7,592 nucleotides of DNA from Lachnospiraceae bacterium UBA7093 (GTDB taxonomy: Bacteria; Bacillota; Clostridia; Lachnospirales; Lachnospiraceae). The notes beneath the pieces were generated by a model, which saw only the letters and a program-made list of their open reading frames with translations, had not been told where the DNA came from and searched no databases. Below, one piece after another: positions 1-4,974 of the stretch. The stretch is taken from NCBI GenBank assembly GCA_002492465.1, contig DKYT01000002.1:31158-38749 (forward strand), given 5' to 3'. The position numbers and the translations under genes were made by a program. The first letter of the stretch is position 1; the number at the start of each line of letters is the position of its first letter.

Positions 1-24
1 GTATCAAACGCCGTCCCCTTCCAC

Positions 25-1752
25 CTAAAGGATCAAAATCCAATCCTTTAACCAGCGGAGAGAAATTCCGTATTCTCTGGAAACAGGAAGTCCTGAAATA
101 AGAGGGAAAAACAGGAAAAAGCAGCAGAGAGCAAGGGCGAGATAAACAGTAACTGCCTTTTTCCCCCAGGTAAAACGCGCTGTAATGTGGAGGATGGTGT
201 AGCCCATCATCAGAATCACGAAGAGGATTGCCGGGAAGTAGTGGTAGATGAAGGTAATCCGGCTTACGGACATCCATGGAACATATTGGGCAAGGTAGGC
301 GATGCAGAGAAAGCCGGCTTTTTTGTCCCGTTTTATAAGCCAGCGGAAGAACACATAAAGTTGGCAGGGAATTCCCACCCACCAGATTGCCGGGTTGCCC
401 ATGGTGCTGACAGCGCTTACCTTTACGGCGTCTACGGCGTCATTGGCGTCTAAAAGAGGCATCCAGATAATCGGCCACTCATAGAAGGGCGTGCTGTAAT
501 AGTGTTCAGCCACCAGGTTGGCGTGGTAATCGAACATATACTTTGTTCCCTGTATGGTCTTGTCGATCAGCCCGTGATAGGGAGCGTAGCCAACCACGGG
601 AATGAAACAGAGGGTATATACAAGGAGAGGAAGGACAATGAAAAACAGACAGCAGAAAAGAAACAGCTTCAGCGTCTGCTTTTTGGGGAAATGGGTGAGG
701 GTGTACCAGACAAAGAGCACGCCCAGTCCCATTCCCGCATATACGCCGGTCCATTTGGTGGAGATTCCCAGCGCCATGCTGATGCCGCACAGGGCAAGGG
801 GAATGTAAACGCTTTTGGGCGGAAAGGAATCCTGGAGCGCATTTTTTCCGCTGCGGTAGGCGCAATCCTTTATAAAATATTCATACAGCCAGTAATACAT
901 CAGCAGGATAAAAAAGGCGGCGAAAATATCGATGGTGGCGATTCTGGATAAGGTATAGTGCATACAGTCGAAGGCAAGCAGCCCTGTGGAAGCCGCCGCG
1001 GCAAAGGAATTCCGAAACAGCTTTTTGGCAAAGAGGTACATCAAAGGCAGGATCAAAATGCCGAAGAAAGCGGACATAAAGCGCCATCCAAAGGGATTCA
1101 TGCCGAATATAAGAACGCCCAGAGCAATCAGGATCTTGCCAAAATGAGGATGGGTAGTCTCGTAAGTGGTAAGCCCGTGAAGAAACTCATAAGCGGTACG
1201 CCCGTGATACACCTCGTCGAACATGGTTCCGGTCATGTATGTCCGAACCTGGGGAAAGAGCGACTGCTCATCAAAAAGGGCAGGGTATTCCCCGGTGTTG
1301 ACAGGGGTGAGAATATTTCCCTGGGCATCGGTAAAAACCATTTCATTGAGCACGGCGGTATCGTCTGTGGCAACAATACCCAGATACCGCAGGCGGTAAT
1401 TCAAATCTATTTTATTCCAGGCAAACACAGATTCTACAATGGCATCCCCATTGAAAACTTCCCATGCGCCGGTCACTTCATTAAATGCTGAAATGGAAAA
1501 GTGTCTGGTGTTGAGATTTCCCAAAAAAACGGAAACAGCGGCAATGTCGGTATATTCTCCGAAATCCAGTACAATATCCCGGTTGGAGCTGTCGGTGACA
1601 TAAGAGGTGGAAGGGGCGTAGGTATTGCCCAGCCTGAAAAATACAAGAACGGTAAACACAAGCGTGAGAACGCTTATGTAAATATAATCTGTTTTGGTAA
1701 GATCTTCCCATGAGGAAAGTCTTTTTTTTATGGTTGTAAACGCGCGATTCAT
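25..1752 (-). CDS. PMT-family (GT39) membrane glycosyltransferase with inserted extracytoplasmic domain
   Basis: Predicted 575-residue polytopic membrane protein, complete with a TAG stop. Family members move a sugar from a polyprenyl-phosphate carrier to a protein or cell-wall acceptor on the outer face of the membrane; the donor and acceptor here cannot be told from sequence. After a short basic N-terminus comes TM1 (about 22-41), then a hydrophilic block (about 43-165) rich in beta-type pattern, then the family's acidic loop motif FDEVYHG (178-184; D179/E180 are the likely catalytic pair). The THPHFGK motif (200-206) corresponds to the usual THPPLGK. About ten further hydrophobic helices follow to residue 555. 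I chose the ATG at 1752 because a G6 run lies 6 nt upstream and a promoter lies about 65 nt upstream. An in-frame ATG at 1827 would place the start inside that promoter. The gene is divergent from eno. Family confidence is high; the exact substrate is unknown. Confidence 0.88.
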   Translation of the reverse strand: MNRAFTTIKKRLSSWEDLTKTDYIYISVLTLVFTVLVFFRLGNTYAPSTSYVTDSSNRDIVLDFGEYTDIAAVSVFLGNLNTRHFSISAFNEVTGAWEVFNGDAIVESVFAWNKIDLNYRLRYLGIVATDDTAVLNEMVFTDAQGNILTPVNTGEYPALFDEQSLFPQVRTYMTGTMFDEVYHGRTAYEFLHGLTTYETTHPHFGKILIALGVLIFGMNPFGWRFMSAFFGILILPLMYLFAKKLFRNSFAAAASTGLLAFDCMHYTLSRIATIDIFAAFFILLMYYWLYEYFIKDCAYRSGKNALQDSFPPKSVYIPLALCGISMALGISTKWTGVYAGMGLGVLFVWYTLTHFPKKQTLKLFLFCCLFFIVLPLLVYTLCFIPVVGYAPYHGLIDKTIQGTKYMFDYHANLVAEHYYSTPFYEWPIIWMPLLDANDAVDAVKVSAVSTMGNPAIWWVGIPCQLYVFFRWLIKRDKKAGFLCIAYLAQYVPWMSVSRITFIYHYFPAILFVILMMGYTILHITARFTWGKKAVTVYLALALCCFFLFFPLISGLPVSREYGISLRWLKDWILIL

Positions 1753-1758
1753 GTAGAA

Positions 1759-1770
1759 CCCCCCAAAAAA
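1759..1770 (-). promoter_or_regulatory. Unusual ribosome-binding region, T6G6 tract before the glycosyltransferase start
   Basis: Read on the minus strand this is six T followed by six G, with the G run ending 6 nt before the ATG at 1752. It sits where a Shine-Dalgarno site should be, but it is a pure G run rather than AGGAGG, so pairing to 16S rRNA would be partial. The other genes here, eno and secG, have canonical AGGAGG. The site supports the 1752 start but suggests modest translation. Confidence 0.5.
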
Positions 1771-1772
1771 TG

Positions 1773-1818
1773 TATTTGCAGTTTCCTTTTCAAATTGAAA
1801 GAGGAAGGGCTGCAAATA
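1773..1818. repeat. Imperfect inverted repeat in the divergent intergenic region
   Basis: The outer arms TATTTGCAG (1773-1781) and CTGCAAATA (1810-1818) are a perfect 9-bp inverted repeat. The inner part pairs further: TTCCT (1783-1787) with AGGAA (1802-1806), then TTTC (1788-1791) with GAAA (1797-1800), leaving small bulges. The right arm ends at the -10 of the minus-strand promoter, so the element spans from there to about 40 bp into the transcribed leader. It may be an operator, or a hairpin if transcription begins upstream. On the minus strand it is followed two bases later by six T, as in an intrinsic terminator. No binding protein can be named. Confidence 0.6.
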
Positions 1819-1846
1819 GTATATCAAGTTATAAAAACGGTTACAA
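1818..1846 (-). promoter_or_regulatory. Predicted sigma-A promoter of the PMT-family gene
   Basis: Read on the minus strand: -35 TTGTAA (1846-1841), a 17-bp spacer (1840-1824), and -10 TATACT (1823-1818), with a TGA just before the -10 giving an extended -10 TGn. The predicted start is near 1811, which leaves a leader of about 60 nt before the ATG at 1752. The hexamers match consensus closely and the spacing is ideal, but no transcript evidence is available. Confidence 0.7.
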
Positions 1847-1879
1847 TAGTTATAAAATTTTTGTTGCAGGAGGCTTTAC

Positions 1880-3199
1880 ATGAAAACATATATGCAGATT
1901 ACCAATATTCACGGAAGAGAAATTCTGGATTCAAGGGGAAACCCTACTGTGGAGGCGGAAATTACCCTGACGGACACCATGACCGGAAAACGGTACGGAG
2001 GGAGAGCTTCAGTTCCCTCGGGAGCCAGTACCGGCAGGTTTGAGGCGGTGGAACTGCGGGACGCGGAAACCCGGTATTTTGGACTTGGAGTAAAAAAGGC
2101 AGTGAGCAATATCAATACCAAGATCAAGGAGGCGATTGCAGGAAGAAACGGTTTAAATCAGGTGGAAATCGATCGTATTCTGATAGAAACCGATGGAACA
2201 GACAATAAAGGGAATTTAGGCGCAAACGCCACTCTGGCAGTCTCTATGGCGGTGGCAAGAGCCGGTGCAAAGGCGTTGAACATCCCCTTATATCAGTACT
2301 TGGGAGGGGCATATACAAGGCTGATGCCGGTTCCTATGATGAATATTTTAAACGGAGGCAGACATGCCGCCAATACCGTTGATTTCCAGGAATTTATGAT
2401 CATGCCGGTGCAGGCGGAAAGCTTTGCCGACGGACTTCGTATTTGTGCGGAAATTTATCACTTCCTGAAAAAGATACTGGAGGAAAAGGGACTTGCCACC
2501 AGTGTGGGAGACGAGGGAGGCTTTGCCCCCAACCTGCCCGACGCGGAAGCGGTGCTTGACCTGATCGTTGCCGCAATTGAAAAAAGTAATTATTTTCCAG
2601 GACAGGATATTAAAATTGCCCTTGACGTGGCATCCAGTGAATTATACAATGAAAAAACAGGCATGTATCATTTCCCCGGAGAGAGCGCTCTCAAGGGAGG
2701 CGATGTAGTGCGTGATACGTCTGAAATGATTGCCTACTATGAGGATTTGATTTCCAAATATCCGATCCTGTCTATTGAGGACGGATTGGCGGAGGACGAT
2801 TGGGACGGCTGGAAGCAGCTCACAGAAAGGCTGGGGGATAAGATTCAGCTGGTGGGAGACGATCTGTTCGTAACCAATACCAAGAGACTGGATGCCGGAA
2901 TCAAGCTTCATGTAGCAAATGCAATTCTTGTAAAAGTCAACCAGATCGGTACGGTTTCAGAAGCCATGGAAGCAATTGAAATGGCACAAAAAAATGGATA
3001 CAAGGCTGTTATATCCCATCGTTCAGGAGAAACGGAGGATACCTTTATTGCGGATCTTGCGGTTGCAGTTAACGCCGGACAGATTAAGACCGGCGCGCCC
3101 TGCCGGAGCGACCGTGTGGCGAAATACAATCAGCTTCTGCGCATCGAGGAGGAGCTGGGAACAGTAGCGGCATATAAGGAGCCTTTTAATAAAATCTGA
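1880..3199 (+). CDS. eno: Enolase (phosphopyruvate hydratase)
   Basis: Cytoplasmic glycolytic enzyme that interconverts 2-phosphoglycerate and phosphoenolpyruvate with two Mg2+. The 439 residues are close to the usual bacterial length of about 430. The mobile loop SGAST is at 47-51. H162 and E171 lie in the NGGRHAANTVDFQEF block. E212 (SVGDEGGFAPN) is the general acid/base partner. The magnesium ligands are D249 (ALDVASSEL), E300 (SIEDGLAEDDW) and D327 (VGDDLF). K352 (LVKVNQIGT) is the catalytic base, HRS is at 380-382 and K403 (IKTGAPCRSDR) binds substrate. All key residues are present. A few extra residues (about 31-40, TDTMTGKRYG) lengthen the early N-terminal sheet. The start is fixed by AGGAGG at 1868-1873, 6 nt before the ATG. 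I saw no convincing plus-strand promoter in the 127-nt upstream gap. In many Firmicutes eno lies beside secG; here a lysozyme gene separates them. Confidence 0.98.
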   Translation: MKTYMQITNIHGREILDSRGNPTVEAEITLTDTMTGKRYGGRASVPSGASTGRFEAVELRDAETRYFGLGVKKAVSNINTKIKEAIAGRNGLNQVEIDRILIETDGTDNKGNLGANATLAVSMAVARAGAKALNIPLYQYLGGAYTRLMPVPMMNILNGGRHAANTVDFQEFMIMPVQAESFADGLRICAEIYHFLKKILEEKGLATSVGDEGGFAPNLPDAEAVLDLIVAAIEKSNYFPGQDIKIALDVASSELYNEKTGMYHFPGESALKGGDVVRDTSEMIAYYEDLISKYPILSIEDGLAEDDWDGWKQLTERLGDKIQLVGDDLFVTNTKRLDAGIKLHVANAILVKVNQIGTVSEAMEAIEMAQKNGYKAVISHRSGETEDTFIADLAVAVNAGQIKTGAPCRSDRVAKYNQLLRIEEELGTVAAYKEPFNKI

Positions 3200-3222
3200 C
3201 AAAACCTGACCTGCGGTTTGTC
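3198..3222 (+). other. Short hairpin overlapping the eno stop codon
   Basis: GACAAAACC (3198-3206) can pair with GGTTTGTC (3215-3222) with one bulged A and an 8-nt loop. Its first bases lie within the TGA stop codon of eno (3197-3199). No T run follows, so it is not a normal intrinsic terminator. It might stabilise the eno 3' end or slow read-through into the next gene. It could also be chance. Confidence 0.35.
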
Positions 3223-3274
3223 TGCTGCTTAGGACGAATGATCAAAATACGAGAGAAGAGAGGAAAGAAAACCA

Positions 3275-4570
3275 ATGATAAAAAAAGGCGGAATTCTGTT
3301 TAGAAGATGCTGCGCTGCACTTCTTACGATTACGATGCTGGGAATGATTCCCGCAGGCAAGGCACACGCAGTGAATGCGAACGGCGCGATTGCCAGGGGA
3401 ATCGACGTGTCCATGCATAATGGAACAATCAACTGGGGGCAGGTAGCAAACGCGGGCATCCAGTTTACCTTTATTAAAGTAGGAAGTACCAAAAGCGGAG
3501 TGGACCCCCAGTTTGCGGCGAACATTACCGGAGCACAGGCAGCAGGATTGAAAACAGGAATTTATCTTTATTCTTATGCTACAACGCCGGAGCAGGCAGC
3601 GGAAGAGGCAAGGCTGGTTCTGGAGTGGATTAATCCCTATACGGTGAATTATCCTATTGTGTATGATATTGAAGATAAATGCCACAAGAACCTTTCCGAC
3701 CAGCAGATGATCGATATTATTAACGCTTTTTGCATAGCGATAGATGAAGCGGGTTATTATCCCATGGTTTATTCCTACAAAAATATGTTTCTTGGGAAAC
3801 TGAGCATTGCCGGATGGGATAAGTGGGTAGCACAGTATGCGGACAGCTGCGAATACAACAACAATGTCTGCTTCTGGCAGTACTCCAGCCATGGCAGTGT
3901 GAGCGGCGTAAGCGGAAGAGTGGATGTAAACTATCAATATAAGGATTACAGCAGCCTGATTATTCCGGAGGGCTTTGTTGAGCATAACGGCAGCGTTCGT
4001 TTTTATCGAAATTGGCGGATGCAGAAGGGCTGGAACGAATACAATGGCACAAAATACTATCTGGATGGGGCAGGGAACCTGGTGAGAGGCTGGTTCACCG
4101 ATGCTTCCGGCAATTACTATCTGACGCCTGCAGACGGCAGCATTGCCAGAGGGCAGTACCAGGTGGATGGAGCCGACCTGTATTTTACAGCGGAGGGCGT
4201 TCAAACCACCGGATGGGTGACCATTGGCGAAGCAAAGTATTTTTATGATCCGGCAAATAACGGGATTATGAAGCGGGAGTGGTACAGTGATGCCCAGGGA
4301 ATGCGTTATTATTTTGATCCAGTTGACGGACACATGGCGACCGGTTGGTTTTCGGCGGCGGATCAAACCTACTATGCAGACGGTGAGGGCCACATTGTGA
4401 CAGGTATTTGTGAGATAGACGGACAGCCTTATTATTTCGATGCCTCCGGCGCCCTTGTAAGGGGACAGGCATTGGAGCTGAACGGCACTGCTTATCAGAC
4501 CACGGCGGAAGGGGTTCTGGTGGAGACACCGGCGGAACCGGCTGCCGGAGAGGGAGCAGCGGTACAATAA
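3275..4570 (+). CDS. Secreted GH25 muramidase with C-terminal cell-wall-binding repeats
   Basis: Predicted 431-residue exported lysozyme (N-acetylmuramidase) that cleaves the MurNAc-GlcNAc beta-1,4 bond of peptidoglycan. Residues 1-32 form a signal peptide: basic start, hydrophobic core, and a likely cut after AHA (30-32). The GH25 domain is about 40-226. Its expected acidic residues are D44 (GIDVSMHNG), D131 and E133 (VYDIED) and D217 (GRVDVNYQY). From about 234 to 416 there are eight tandem repeats of 20-22 residues. Their starts are near 252, 272, 293, 313, 335, 357, 377 and 397, with pattern GW(x)n-YY-(x)n-G. They resemble the choline-binding-like wall repeats that anchor such enzymes, but the ligand is unknown. 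The tail (417-431) is Ala/Glu/Pro-rich. The ATG follows AGGAAAG (3261-3267). The gene starts 75 nt after eno. It may read through from eno, as no clear promoter or terminator was seen between them. It could serve wall remodelling or killing of rivals. Confidence 0.92.
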   Translation: MIKKGGILFRRCCAALLTITMLGMIPAGKAHAVNANGAIARGIDVSMHNGTINWGQVANAGIQFTFIKVGSTKSGVDPQFAANITGAQAAGLKTGIYLYSYATTPEQAAEEARLVLEWINPYTVNYPIVYDIEDKCHKNLSDQQMIDIINAFCIAIDEAGYYPMVYSYKNMFLGKLSIAGWDKWVAQYADSCEYNNNVCFWQYSSHGSVSGVSGRVDVNYQYKDYSSLIIPEGFVEHNGSVRFYRNWRMQKGWNEYNGTKYYLDGAGNLVRGWFTDASGNYYLTPADGSIARGQYQVDGADLYFTAEGVQTTGWVTIGEAKYFYDPANNGIMKREWYSDAQGMRYYFDPVDGHMATGWFSAADQTYYADGEGHIVTGICEIDGQPYYFDASGALVRGQALELNGTAYQTTAEGVLVETPAEPAAGEGAAVQ

Positions 4571-4592
4571 CGTACAATCCTGCATAAAATAC

Positions 4593-4621
4593 TTGAAATC
4601 TGCCGGTTTATGTGTTATGCT
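4593..4621 (+). promoter_or_regulatory. Strong predicted sigma-A promoter of secG-rnr-smpB
   Basis: -35 TTGAAA (4593-4598), a 17-bp spacer, and -10 TATGCT (4616-4621), preceded by TGT to give an extended -10 TGn. The start would be near 4628, about 24 nt before the secG ATG. It lies just after the GH25 stop, so the export and quality-control genes can be transcribed independently of eno and the lysozyme. Confidence 0.75.
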
Positions 4622-4638
4622 TACATTTGCTTGGCATT

Positions 4639-4644
4639 AGGAGG
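4639..4644 (+). promoter_or_regulatory. Ribosome-binding site deciding the secG start
   Basis: AGGAGG lies 7 nt before the ATG at 4652. This selects 4652 over the in-frame ATG at 4610, which would sit inside the promoter and add 14 residues unlike SecG. Confidence 0.85.
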
Positions 4645-4651
4645 TGTGGAA

Positions 4652-4891
4652 ATGGAAGCATTGAGAATTGTAATTCAGGTTATTTTTATTATATTGTGTA
4701 TCGCGTTGACGGTGCTGGTATTGATGCAGGAAGGCAAATCGGCAGGTCTGGGAGCCATAAGCGGCGCGGCGGAAACATACTGGGGAAAGAACAAGGGACG
4801 TTCCATGGAAGGAAAGCTTGTGAAGATCACCAAGTATCTTGCCGTTGGATTTATGGCGCTGACCATTATATTAAATCTGAACGTATTTTAG
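4652..4891 (+). CDS. secG: Protein translocase subunit SecG
   Basis: Small auxiliary subunit of the SecYEG channel that aids SecA-driven export across the membrane. The product is 79 residues, typical for Gram-positive SecG. It has two membrane helices (about 4-24 and 58-77) joined by the signature loop VLMQEGKSAGLGAISGAAE followed by TYWGKNKGRSMEGKL, which is diagnostic of the family. It is the first gene after a strong promoter and is followed 83 nt later by rnr. Two hairpins lie in that gap, so secG may be transcribed in excess of the downstream genes. Confidence 0.97.
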   Translation: MEALRIVIQVIFIILCIALTVLVLMQEGKSAGLGAISGAAETYWGKNKGRSMEGKLVKITKYLAVGFMALTIILNLNVF

Positions 4892-4898
4892 AACCAAC

Positions 4899-4917
4899 GT
4901 CTGCAGGGTTTGCAGAC
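4899..4917 (+). other. Hairpin 1 between secG and rnr
   Basis: GTCTGCA (4899-4905) and TGCAGAC (4911-4917) form a perfect 7-bp stem with the 5-nt loop GGGTT, just after the secG stop. No T run follows. Bases 4909-4914 (TTTGCA) are also complementary to TGCAAA at the tip of the next hairpin, so the two structures could interact. Confidence 0.5.
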
Positions 4918-4932
4918 AGATTGATAGGATTT

Positions 4933-4961
4933 AAGGCATTCTTGCAAAAGGATGCCTTTTT
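4933..4961 (+). terminator. Terminator-like hairpin (possible attenuator) between secG and rnr
   Basis: An 11-bp stem pairs 4933-4943 with 4948-4958 through AAGGCAT/ATGCCTT, one T-G wobble and CTT/AAG. The GNRA-type loop is GCAA. A run of five T (4957-4961) begins in the stem's end. This has the form of a moderate intrinsic terminator. It ends only 14 nt before the rnr GTG, so read-through is needed for rnr and smpB unless they have another promoter. No promoter was seen between the hairpin and rnr. Confidence 0.6.
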
Positions 4962-4965
4962 ATGT

Positions 4966-4970
4966 AGGAG
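4966..4970 (+). promoter_or_regulatory. Ribosome-binding site deciding the rnr GTG start
   Basis: AGGAG lies 4 nt before GTG at 4975, a rather short spacing. There is no in-frame ATG between here and the start of the first nucleic-acid-binding domain. In-frame TTG codons upstream (4921, 4942) have no ribosome site. Confidence 0.6.
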
Positions 4971-4974
4971 AAGC

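Noticed and set aside
187..1491. Several plus-strand open frames opposite the PMT-family gene (187-453, 502-951, 958-1491)
   Set aside because: They lie inside a clear membrane-protein gene on the other strand, show no family motif and have low-complexity shadow-like composition.
1795..1856. Possible plus-strand promoter for eno (TTGAAA at 1795; TACAAT at 1842; TATAAA at 1851)
   Set aside because: No pair of hexamers has acceptable spacing with good matches at both ends: TTGAAA with 17 bp gives AGTATA, and the downstream -10-like boxes lack a -35. eno must have a promoter, but I cannot place it.
3218..3248. Possible promoter before the GH25 gene (TTGTCT plus an A-rich box)
   Set aside because: The -10 match is poor at the correct spacing.
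3242..4585. Long open frame (447 codons) on the minus strand opposite the GH25 gene
   Set aside because: It mirrors the codon pattern of a strongly supported gene, is rich in Cys, His and Ile with no recognisable motif, and has no ribosome site I could identify.
1775..4915. The word TTTGCAG/CTGCAAA occurs both before eno and between secG and rnr
   Set aside because: A 7-base word recurring in 7.6 kb is expected by chance on both strands; there is no further shared flanking sequence to suggest a common regulator.
4612..4974. Upstream extension of the rnr reading frame through secG
   Set aside because: The frame is open without a stop, but its translation is unlike the RNase R N-terminal region, it overlaps secG completely, and GTG 4975 has a ribosome site.
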